From positions 15,232,901-15,296,900 of the forward strand of contig NC_080045.1 of NCBI RefSeq assembly GCF_012489685.1: 64,000 nucleotides of DNA. The letters run 5' to 3'. Below, in pieces: positions 55,224-64,000 of the stretch. The notes under the pieces are model-generated. The model worked only from the letters and a program-made list of their open reading frames with translations. It made no database searches and was not told where the DNA came from. The position numbers were made by a program, and so were the translations under genes. Position 1 is the stretch's first letter. The number at the start of each line of letters is the position of its first letter. The DNA is from Lotus japonicus. Its lineage: Eukaryota > Streptophyta > Magnoliopsida > Fabales > Fabaceae.

Positions 55224-58081
55224 ATGGTGAGACAAACCAGAAGAGCTACTGCAGATGCACCCCAGTTCCCTCACATGGTAGTTGGTCTAGCAACGGGTCC
55301 AAGGGGCCCTGAGAATCCGACACAAGATAAAGTTCAAGCTCAAGACCAGAGTGTTCCAATTGCAGAACGGGGCTGTGCCGTTCACTGCGTATATCCTCCT
55401 GAGGAACTCCAAGTCCTGGCAGAATGGAGATTCAACCTCGACAACCTGGCTACAAATGGGTATGATCTTCGTCCTGAAGTCCAAGCTCAAGGTTGGGGAA
55501 ATTACTTCAACAGACTTCGAGGACCGGTGTATGATAGATTGGTAAAGGAATTCTGGAAGCATGCCGACTGCGACGATACTCAGGTGGTATCGTACATTCT
55601 CGGAAGAAAGATCATCATCACCGAGAAGTCTTTCGTGAATTTGCTGGGTGCAGACACTGCTTATGGGTATCGTTTCCAACTCACGGAATCGAAGCTGAAA
55701 CCCAGCACCAAGGATATAATCAACCAGGCCCTGTACACCACTTACAAACCGGGCAAGACGAGTTACAAGGTGATGGACCTTCATCCCAAGCTCAGGATCT
55801 GGCACAAAATCCTGCTACACTGCATAAACCAGAGACCGAAGGGCAGTTCTCCAGACTACATCAACTTCAACAGAAGGTGATGTTGTTCTTCATCCAAGAC
55901 CAGAAGAAGATCTGCCTTCCCTACTTCCTGTTCTCCTACTTGAAGGAATGCATCCGGAAGTCTCGCACCACTGCCTCCATCAAGTCAGCAATCAAATATA
56001 TCCCCTTTGGGAGACTACTCTCAGACTTTCTCATTGAAAGCAACCTGGTGCAAGATCTGGTCAATGCTGGATGTGTAGAGGATCTGAGCACCATGGTCAG
56101 TGATGTCTTCACTGCAAATTCTCTGAAGAAGATGGGTTTGGTCCAGAAGAAGATTGCTCCTGCTCATGAAGACACATCTTCTGAGATCAGAAGCAGAAGG
56201 ATGCCTCTGAATGACTACCCTCTGTGGACACAGGCAGACAATCCTGACGCCATCAGGTGCTATGTTGAAGACCTAAGGGCTCAAGGATTCGAAATTGATC
56301 TTGATGATTTCGTCAGCAGACTGCCGCCAGCTCCAGAGTTTCCTTCTCCTCCCAAGAAGAAAGCTCAGAGGAAGATGATAATGGACGAATCTTCTGAGGA
56401 ATCCGATGTCCCTCTGGTCAAAAAGACGAAGAGAAAGCCTGATGATGGTGATGATAGTGATAATGAGGATGGTCCTCCTAAGAAGAAGAAGAAGCAGGTC
56501 AGAATCGTGGTGAAGCCTACTCGGGTGGAACCAGCTGCTGAAGTGGTCAGAAGGACTGAACCTCCTGCCAGAGTGACTAGATCATCAGCACATTCAAGTA
56601 AGCCTGCACTTGCTTCTGATGATGATTTGAATTTATTTGATGCACTCCCTATATCTGCCATGCTCAAACACTCCTCAAATCCCCTCACTCCTATTCCTGA
56701 ATCCCAACCAGCTGCACAAACCACCACTCCACCACATTCCCCAAGATCTTCATTCTTTCAACCTTCCCCTACTGAAGCACCTCTCTGGAATTTGCTTCAG
56801 AACCAACCCTCTAGGTCAGAAGAACCAACCTCTCTCATTACCATCCCGTATGACCCATTATCTTCTGAACCCATCATCCATGAACAACCAGAGCCCAACC
56901 AAACAGAACCACAACCCAGAACGTCTGATCACTATGTTCCCAGAGCTTCAGCACGTCCTGCTGCCAGAACCACGGATACAGACTCTTCCACGGCCTATAC
57001 ACCTGTATCCTTCCCAACCAATGTTGCTGATTCTTCTCCCTCCAATAACTCTGAATCCATTAGAAAATTCATGGAGGTAAGAAAAGAAAAGGTGTCTACC
57101 CTAGAAGAGTATTATCTCACTTGTCCAAGCCCTAGGAGATATCCTGGCCCTAGACCTGAACGTCTAGTAGACCCAGATGAACCTATCTTGGCCAATCCTT
57201 TACAAGAGGCAGACCCTTTGGCTCAACAAGCTCACCCTGCCCCTGATCAACAAGAGCCTATTCAACCAGAACCTGAACCCGAACAATCAGTGTCTAACCA
57301 ATCCTCGGTTAGATCACCCCATCCTCTGGTTGAAACTTCAGACCCTCACCTTGGAACCTCTGAACCCAATGCTCAAATGATTAACATTGGTTCTCCACAA
57401 GGTGCCTCTGAAGCTCATAGCAACAATCACCCAGCCTCTCCTGAAACCAACCTCTCCATAATTCCCTATACTCACCTCCAACCCACATCTCTCTCTGAGT
57501 GCATCAATATTTTCTATCATGAAGCCTCCTTGAGGCTACGCAATGTGCACGGTCAGACTGACCTCAGTGAGAATGCTGAATGTGTGGCTGATGAGTGGAA
57601 CAATCTGGGCACTTGGCTAGTGGCTCAAGTTCCAATTATGATGCAGCTCCTGCATGCAGAGGGAAGTCAGAGCATTGAGGCTGCCAAGCAAAGGTTTGCT
57701 CGAAGGGTGGCTCTTCATGAACAAGAACAGAGAAATAAGCTTCTTGAAGCTATTGAAGAAGCCAAGAGAAAGAAAGCTCAAGCAGAAGAAGCTGCACGTA
57801 AAGCAGCAGCTCAAGCTGAACAAGCCAGACTAGAGGCAGAGCGACTTGAAGCTGAGGCTGAAGCTCTTAGATGCCAAGCACTTGCACCAGTAGTGTTTAC
57901 TCCTGATGCTTCTGCTTCCATTCCAGATCCTCAAGCTGCTCAGAATGTTCCTTCCAGTTCTACTCAGTCAAGCTCCTCCAGACTCGACATCATGGAACAG
58001 CGTCTTGACATTCATGAATCCATGCTCATTGAGATGAAGCACATGATGATGGAACTTCTGCGACGAACTGACAAACCTTAG
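55224..58081 (+). pseudogene. Envelope-position ORF of E, split by one frameshift
   Basis: First part: ATG 55224 (MVRQTRRATADAPQF) to the TGA at 55878-55880. It has a folded domain (QAQGWGNYFNRLRGPVYDRLVKEFW, VVSYILGRKIIITEKSFVNLLGA) that resembles, in pattern, the domain in the element C ORF. A one-base shift near 55860-55877 separates the second part (to 58081). That part continues the domain (KICLPYFLFSYLKECI, LVNAGCVEDL), then has basic clusters (PPKKKKKQVR), a long Pro/Ser/Gln-rich region (residues about 250-520), an Ala/Glu-rich coiled coil (about 600-680) and a final helix (LDIMEQRLDIHESMLIEM). No signal peptide or membrane anchor is seen, so a true envelope role is doubtful. The length matches SIRE1 ORFs. 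Confidence 0.75.
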
Positions 58082-58286
58082 TTTTAGGATCTCTTCTTTT
58101 TCTTTCTTTTTCTTTAACTTTGTTTTATTCTTGTTAAACTCTGTTTTTTTTACTTACTTATTCTACTTTGTTCGTTTGTGATTAACTATGCATATATATA
58201 TATATATATTTGTGTCCCATATGGTTGCAAAAATCTTTTTATTAATCATATCTTTATGTTTACATCATACATTCTTTCCCTAAAGT

Positions 58287-58679
58287 CTAGAATGGAGGAT
58301 CTCTCCTCATTCTTCTGCACTCCTGGCGCTGCTCTGACCTATCCTTCTCCAGACGCTCCAGTACATGCTGGATGTTGCTGAGCCTGTTCTTTAGCTCGTC
58401 CCTCTCCAGAATCTCTTCTGAAGTCTTGAGCTTCTCTTCCAAACTCTCTTTTTCTTCCAGCAGCTTGAGTTCAAGCCGGCTGAGTTCTTGCACCTCCTCA
58501 ACGAAGGCAAGAAATTCCTTCAGGTCTCTCTCCAACTCTGGACGCAGGTCCTCTTCCAGCAGTGTCCGTGTAAGCTCCGAGATGGTCGTTGTACCCTCTG
58601 GATGCCTGATGTTAAGGAACAAGTCCTCCTCAAAGGCCTTCTTCCTCAGCTCTTCTAGTGCTACGATGTATGATGCCAT
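58287..58679 (-). CDS. Antisense coiled-coil ORF of element E (130 aa)
   Basis: ATG at 58679 with a favourable context (AAAAATGGC). The product (MASYIVALEELRKKAFEEDL at the start) is almost wholly helical: Glu/Leu/Arg-rich heptads from residue about 30 to 120 (LEEKESLEEKLKTSEEIL), ending RRMRRDPPF. It lies on the strand opposite gag and pol, 200 bp after the envelope-position ORF. A TATA box (CCTATATAAAG, minus, 58734-58744) lies 55 bp upstream of the ATG. No homology is recognised. Extra antisense ORFs are known in some plant gypsy elements; I am not aware of one in Sireviruses. Confidence 0.6.
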   Translation of the reverse strand: MASYIVALEELRKKAFEEDLFLNIRHPEGTTTISELTRTLLEEDLRPELERDLKEFLAFVEEVQELSRLELKLLEEKESLEEKLKTSEEILERDELKNRLSNIQHVLERLEKDRSEQRQECRRMRRDPPF

Positions 58680-58733
58680 TTTTTTTCTTACTGAAAATTG
58701 TTCGAGGTGTGAAGCTTACCTTTCTCTCCAACG

Positions 58734-58744
58734 CTTTATATAGG
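58734..58744 (-). promoter_or_regulatory. TATA box for the antisense ORF of E
   Basis: CCTATATAAAG on the minus strand fits the plant TATA consensus, with a start site expected near 58705-58712 and the ATG at 58679. Just downstream is a donor-like AAAG/GTAAGC (around 58719), which may be unused. Confidence 0.5.
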
Positions 58745-59482
58745 CTTCACTTTCTCTCTGAAAGTTAATGCTCCTACGGTTTCTCGAGGTTAAGTTCTTG
58801 GCAACTGACCCTTCTCTTTACTCACTTGACCGGTGGTAAACGTTCTTCTCTTGCATTAACTCTTCTATTTATTTCGCCTAACTCTGATTCTTGCATCGTT
58901 TTCTTTTTCTTTAAACTTAGACCTTCTCTAAGGGGGAGTACCTTGTACTTCAAGCTAAGTTTTTCACACCCCAAGCTTTTTGCTTATGACAAAAAGGGGG
59001 AGTAAACCCAGTTTTTGATGTGTAAGATGTGTTAGTGTGATTTATTTTTCTTTTGGAGAATTTAAGAGTTCCACCTTCATGACCATAGATGTGTCACTGG
59101 GCAAATACAAGGAATACATTTCACTTCTTCTGAAGTGATTCTAGTTGACTCTGATACCCAAGACTCTGATACCTTGTCCGTGACTCTGATTACTTATGCG
59201 CTCTGATTATTCGATTTTCATCTATGTCATAAGTTTTTCACTCTGAACTCTTATATCATTTAGCTCAGAATCTAGACTTTACTAACGTTTTCATCAAGTA
59301 TTAGATTCAGGGGGAGCTAAGCTCAGAATCAAGCAGTGACTTGAATTCAGAATGAGCAAGATAAACTATTCACATCAGGATAAGTATTATTCTATATCTC
59401 TAAACTCTGAGTGAATTCAGTTTAATGTTTAAGAATTGTTCATCAAAAATCTTAGTTTTGTCATCATCAAAAAGGGGGAGAT
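58745..59482 (+). promoter_or_regulatory. 3' non-coding region of E with repeated polypurine tracts
   Basis: GGGGGAG tracts occur at 58930-58938, 58991-59002, 59308-59316 and 59469-59480; the last abuts the 3' LTR and is the probable plus-strand primer. Multiple tract copies are a described hallmark of Sireviruses. The rest is rich in ACTCTGA words and non-coding. Confidence 0.75.
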
Positions 59483-60685
59483 TGTAAGATCAAGTTTTGA
59501 TCTAGTAGTACAACTCTATGTTTTGATGATTACAAGTTAACCTTTTGATATGAACAATTGTGGTACTCTAACGTGTTTTTCTGAGTGTGCTACTTACAGG
59601 CTCTGACCTCAACTCAATCTCACACAAATCAGAAGCACTGTGTATAAAGAGTGACCCAAGCAACGCTTTCGCATTCACCATGTTCAGAATGAACAGTGGA
59701 AAAGCTTCAGAAGTTCTGAAGTTATACAAACTCTGATGAGGACTCAGTCACTAGAAGTTCTGAAGATCCAGAAAGTCTGATAACCAAGAAACACTGAAGG
59801 CTCAGATGTTCTGATGGTGTAGAAGACTCTGAAGATCCAAAAGCTGATTAGTGAAGTTCTGATGTCCAGAAGCAAGATACTCTGAAGACCATGTACTTCC
59901 CTCTGAGTTCAGAATCAGAAGATACAATGGTCAGAGGATCTGTGCTTTCCCTCTGACTCTGATCAACCGGCTTCACAAGTTCCAATATGAAGCATTCCCC
60001 TGATCAGAAGTCTCCTAGGTTCAAAGGTCGCGTCGCTATCCAAGTACAAAAGCAACTGTACCTTCCTGACGACCTACCTAACGTTCTCAGCCACAGCAGA
60101 AGCTGGATTTTCCAGAACTGCCCTCCAACGGTAGCATTTCCCATGCATTGCTCAACCCTAATGCTTGGAGTATATAAAGAGGCTGAAGACTGAAAGAGAA
60201 GAAGAAGCATTCACATACGCAAGACATATTCAAAATCTTCTAAGTTTTCTTTCATCTGAAATTCATTGAGTTTACTATTAGCTTTTTAGAAGCAAATCTC
60301 TTGTAAACAATTCTTTGATAAACAGTTTGTTTAGTTCCTTTAGGAGATCAAGGTTGATCGGATCCTAGAGAAGACTAAGAGAGTGAATCTTAGTGTGAGC
60401 TAAGTCAGTGTAATTGTTAGTCACTTGTAGGTTTCAAGTGCAGTTGTAACTCTTACCTGATTAGTGGATTGCCTTCATTCTAAGAAGGAAGAAATCACCT
60501 TAACGGGTGGACTGGAGTAGCTTGAGTGATTTATCAAGTGAACCAGGATAAAATCCTTGTGTGCTTTTCTATCTCTTATCTTTAGCACTTAAGTTCTAGA
60601 AAGATTTGTCAAAATCTTTAAGGTGGAAGTTTTATACTGAAAACGTTATTCAAACCCCCCCTTTCTACCGTTTTTCATACCTTCA
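59483..60685 (+). repeat. 3' LTR of element E
   Basis: TGTAAGATC to CCTTCA, several percent different from the 5' LTR. TATA-like TATATAAAG at about 60171-60179. It ends directly against a C-type LTR at 60686 without a duplication matching the left side. Confidence 0.92.
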
Positions 60686-62693
60686 CACCAAAGCTAAACA
60701 TGCAATAAGGAATTGAAATACAAGATTGAATCAAGACTCATGCATAGAGATAAGATTTACAAACTAAAATTTCATTGAATCACTTAACCCAAAGCAAAAA
60801 GTAAACTAGCCACTCATGGCTAGTGAATTCATAAAGGGCCAAAGTTCTCCTCAGCTCTCAAACTTGATCAAAAATGAGTAAAATGTCCAAATGTATCAAA
60901 GAAATTGGCCTAAGCCTTATTTATAGGCAAAATGAACGTAACTGGGCGCTCAGGCGCCAATTCAGAGCGCCTGAGCGCCAATTGCATGTTGAAAAAACAT
61001 ACCTCTGACCCTATTGGCGCCTAGGCGCCCATTCCCAGCGCCTAGGCGCTTAAGCTCGCCTGAAAAGGACTTTTTGGCTTCTGAAACTCCTCTTTTCAAT
61101 CCTCTTTAAGTTCTTCATCAATTCCATGCTTCTTGGCCTTCTTTCTCCTTCAGTTTCTGCTCTCCAAACCTAACCAACAAGTCAAGGAAGATTCTAGAAG
61201 CTCCAAGAGCTCATTAGCACAAGAAGTCCTTCACAAAACCATGCAAGTCCTAAACTTTACTTAACATTGGCTAGGTAAAACAATGATGGTGGTTGGTCCC
61301 TAAGGGAAATCTAGGCTTTCAAGCACATTGAGTGCGGTCCTCTTAGAATAACCCCGGAGCTTACAACACTTTTTTTTTTTGCACAAGTCTCTTGCACCCA
61401 CCTTTTCAAACCCATTTTTTTCTTTTTTCAACTCCAACTTTTGGTTAGGAGTTCTTTTTCTTTCTTTTTTTTTCACTTTTTTTTCTTCCTTTGGGGCAAG
61501 AGACTATTTCTCATTTTTCCAGCTCCATACAACACAACAAGGACCAACACTCCCCAATATTCCAACCAAAACTCCCATCCCAAACTTGGCTACAACAAGA
61601 TTCTCCAATTAAGCTCAAATGGGACAACTAAGGGCAATGTTCAACCACAAACTCAGAATCTCAAGAAATCCTATAAGTCTCAAGAATAAAACAGAAATCA
61701 CTAAGCATGCTATGAGCGAAATTAACACGGAACCAAGAATTGCAAGTGAGTCAGGATCCTCCAGAGAATTTTTATGGTGAAGGGTCAAAGATAGACCCTT
61801 AATGGACTCACACCGACTCCTTTCTCAAGAGACACTCGGAAGACCGAAGTCTCCTCCTCTCTTCCCCAACATGCAATCACTCAACCCCAAAAACAACAAC
61901 AAGTATTCAGAAAAGCATTTTCAAAAACAGCACTAGTAGGGACGCAAAACTATAGCTAAAAGCATGTGAGTATAGGGAAGTAAAAGACCCAAAAACAAAA
62001 AGCTAAATAACAATGCATGACAAAAAGAAAAAGAAAAACTACAAATTGAAAATTATGCCAAAGATGCATGACCTAAACTAAGGGTAGAAATACCTCAATT
62101 AACTCACTCCATGGGGTCATGGTCACCCCTTCCATCGCCATAATCCGGATGAACACCGGCATCATGCATCAAGCTCAAGTCTATCATCCCCTGCTCCAAG
62201 GTATTAAAATCCAAGGGCCCATTGTACCTGGGGTCTGATGTGCTACCTCCCCTCCAATGGAGGTCAAGATCCCTGTGTAAGCGATCTTGCCTCAAAAACA
62301 TCCGCCCGAAAGCGGCCTCCATCCAAGCAGGAGAAGGGTCAGCACGTGGTGGAGTAACCACCTCATTCACCACCTCAACATTTTCTTCTTCCTCCTCTTC
62401 TTCTTCCTCTTGTTCTTCATCTTCTTCCGGTGGCTCCTCAGGATCCTCTTCCTCTTCCTCCTCTTGAGGCATCCTTGCTGTCCATTCCTTATAAAGTTGA
62501 GCGATCCTCTCCTTACTGAGCAGAGGTGCCACATGCAACCTCTTCTCAATAACATGGACTGGCCTCCTAGCTCTGTCCCTCACCGCATGAATCAAAGAGC
62601 AAATCAAGTGAGGAAAGATGGGCCGATGCTTGTCTTTACTCCTGTTGTAGAGGGAATAAATCCGACCAGCAATGATGGTGGCCACGTCCATAG
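60686..62693 (-). mobile_element. C2: fragment of a second Athila-like C-type element
   Basis: Positions 60686-61262 match C LTR from 30711 on, with a deletion of about 50 bp at 60838 and other small losses. The match then jumps at about 61263 to C interior sequence at about 31849, so roughly 525 bp including the LTR edge were lost. From there it matches C continuously (untranslated part, then the envelope-position ORF) until LTR H cuts it at 62694. The LTR part includes the longer palindromic module (60945-60990). Confidence 0.9.
62104..62693 (-). pseudogene. C2 envelope-position ORF, C-terminal part cut by LTR H
   Basis: Minus-strand open frame matching the C-terminal half of 32689-33948: MDVATIIAGRIYSLYNRSKDK, the Glu-rich tract (here interrupted by Asp and Gln and of different length), then WIEAAFGRMF-like sequence (M for I) to DHDPME. 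It starts exactly where LTR H begins, so the N-terminal half is beyond the window. The frame stays open and changes are few. Confidence 0.85.
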
Positions 62694-64000
62694 TGTAACA
62701 CCCCGATTTCGGTGGCGTCACTTTAGTAACCAAAAATAAACTTAATGCGGAAAAACGTGAATATTTTTTTTTCGATAATAACTAAGACAAGACTGAATTA
62801 AATAAAACCCAAAAGCGAAAACAACAGAACTAATATACAATATATATAACACCCCCCCCCCCCGCTGTAAGTAGCAACCTCGTCACGAGTAACCTCCAGT
62901 GACGGAAAGAAGAAACATGTAACGCCCGTAGGCAATATGTACAAACCAAATACAAAGGTGAAGTGCCCGCAACATCATCCCTCAAAACTGAGAATAAGCT
63001 GGCCCATCGGCCTGAAAAGACCTCCTAAGTCCAACCAACTCTTTGTGATTCCCGTAAAGAAACCACACAAAAAGCTATAGGCGGAACTACCCTGTCCCCA
63101 AAGAAACGAATGATGTTCAGAGCTAAGACTCTACTCCTACACTAATCCTATCTCGAGGAGCTCACACCAGCACTAAAAACTATGTGCCAGCATGATCGTC
63201 GTCTGAATCAGAATCCAGAACGACTAAGTCTATATGCACTACCCGTCCTCCCCTCGCAACCGCAATGCGCTCCGGTGCTGGACTCACGGGCCTAGGGCCC
63301 GAACCCTGATCATCAATGATCGCAACGGAGGGTGAACTGGAGTATGAAGACGTCACGCCCGCTGGCTCCTCCTCTGAGGGATCCTCCTCGTCTGAAGACA
63401 ACGGTGGTGGTGGTGGTCCTCCTGCTCCTGGTCCGCAATGCACGCCGGGGGGCAGGTTGAAACTGACGGAGCACCTCCTCAACACTCCCTCTACCAAGAG
63501 TCCTCCCCTATCTACCCTATCCTCCATGATCCTCCCGGAATAGGTCGCGCGATGGCTAGCGGGGTCTACCACCCACGAACCGGGGTCGTCCTGGTCAATC
63601 ATCTCGTATCTAATCCCCCTCGAAGGGTGGACCATTGTGAACCAGTCCGCAAGAGACATCTGACAAAAGGCGTTGTCCGCCAAAACACACACAGAAGACT
63701 CGAGGGTCAACTCCAAAGAACTATGTAGATAATAAACCCAATAGGTACAGATAATAGATAGCCACTTAGGCTTATAGCTAGAGATAACATCCTAGGGTTG
63801 CATATTCCACAAAGCACATAACGACAATAATAACATTTAACATGCATCAGGTAAGGTTAATAATTATCAATCACACTCAACAACTAAGTCAGTATGCATG
63901 TTGCATGACATGATATGACGGTTAACCCAGTTAACCACATGCATTCCGGAAAGGGATGGACATCAAACGGATAAGCCCTAACACCAGCCACAGTGGGACC
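62694..64000 (-). repeat. LTR H, diverged relative of the A/G LTR, partial
   Basis: On the minus strand it ends GGGGTGTTACA at 62694, like A. It shares the arrangement of an ORF before the LTR end and words such as GAGTTGACCCT, but nucleotide divergence is high. It continues past the window, so whether it is solo or part of a full element is unknown. The five bases before it are CATAG. Confidence 0.8.
63180..63659 (-). CDS. LTR-borne ORF in LTR H (159 aa)
   Basis: ATG 63659 directly follows TTTTGTCAG. The first 75 residues match the ORF of solo LTR G (ADWF, RGIRYEMIDQD, HRATYSGRIMEDR, SFNLP). The remainder is unique to H: a Pro run (GGPPPPPLSSDEEDPSEEEPAG), Ser-rich stretch and an acidic end (VVLDSDSDDDHAGT). 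No stop or shift interrupts it. The frame is open upstream for about 19 codons without an ATG. The family is unknown to me; it could be an accessory protein of this chromovirus lineage. Confidence 0.65.
   Translation of the reverse strand: MSLADWFTMVHPSRGIRYEMIDQDDPGSWVVDPASHRATYSGRIMEDRVDRGGLLVEGVLRRCSVSFNLPPGVHCGPGAGGPPPPPLSSDEEDPSEEEPAGVTSSYSSSPSVAIIDDQGSGPRPVSPAPERIAVARGGRVVHIDLVVLDSDSDDDHAGT

Larger units (their letters stand above)
48602..60685 (+). mobile_element. Element E: SIRE-like Ty1/copia (Sirevirus) with envelope-position and antisense ORFs
   Basis: 12.1 kb with LTRs of about 1207 and 1203 bp, TGTAAGATC...ACCTTCA. Order: gag, protease, integrase, reverse transcriptase, RNase H (copia order), then a long ORF after pol, an antisense ORF, and repeated AAGGGGGAG purine tracts. 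All of these are features of Sireviruses such as soybean SIRE1. The LTRs differ by several percent and gag-pol has five or more stops or shifts, so it is old. The flanks do not match: ATTAT (48597-48601, within D) against CACCA (60686-60690, within a C-type LTR). It may thus be a recombinant of two copies. Confidence 0.93.

Noticed and set aside
56637..57080. 147-codon plus-strand ORF rich in Pro, Leu and His
   Set aside because: Alternative frame of the Pro/Ser-rich part of the E envelope-position ORF.

Overview
This window is plant nuclear heterochromatin made almost entirely of nested transposable elements. I see no intact host gene, tRNA or rRNA. The mix of Ty3/gypsy chromoviruses with multi-kilobase LTRs, an Athila-like element with a tRNA-Asp-type primer site, SIRE1-like Ty1/copia elements with an envelope-position ORF, a FAR1-type Mutator transposase and a plant mobile domain gene points to a dicot. 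A legume is my guess, because SIRE1-type elements are prominent there, but the species is not determined.

Layout from left to right. (1) Positions 365-20014 are element A, a gypsy chromovirus with two 3614-bp LTRs and a CTTCG target duplication. Its interior is decayed and split by element B (6261-14486, LTRs of 2596 bp, CTAAA duplication), a chromovirus that has lost gag and protease. (2) Positions 20020-29847 are older AT-rich DNA. They hold a Mutator-like transposase pseudogene, a plant mobile domain pseudogene partly replaced by an inverted copy of its own 5' part, an unrecognised acidic coding fragment, two LINE tails and a candidate Helitron end. (3) Positions 29848-48601 are element D, a minus-strand SIRE-like copia element cut off at both ends. 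Element C (30188-42430, Athila-like, ACTAT duplication) is inserted in its reverse transcriptase. Solo LTR F (45626-48128, TCTCC duplication) is inserted in its gag. C is itself hit by solo LTR G (37373-40872, GCTAA duplication) near the start of its gag. (4) Positions 48602-60685 are element E, a plus-strand SIRE-like element with gag, pol, an envelope-position ORF and an antisense ORF. Its two flanks do not match. (5) Positions 60686-62693 are part of a second C-type element (C2), interrupted at 62694 by another long LTR (H) that runs off the window.

The most unusual signals are these. The A/G LTRs carry an array of eight hairpins with a constant loop and covarying stems. The A/G/H LTRs carry a protein-coding ORF whose substitutions look mostly synonymous between divergent families. 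C has a Gag-protease-Gag' ORF with no polymerase, plus a separate intron-containing ORF. E carries an antisense coiled-coil ORF with its own TATA box. The plant mobile domain locus is a natural inverted repeat. A and B have near-identical LTRs but damaged coding regions, which fits mobilisation in trans. LTR difference counts were made by eye and are approximate.
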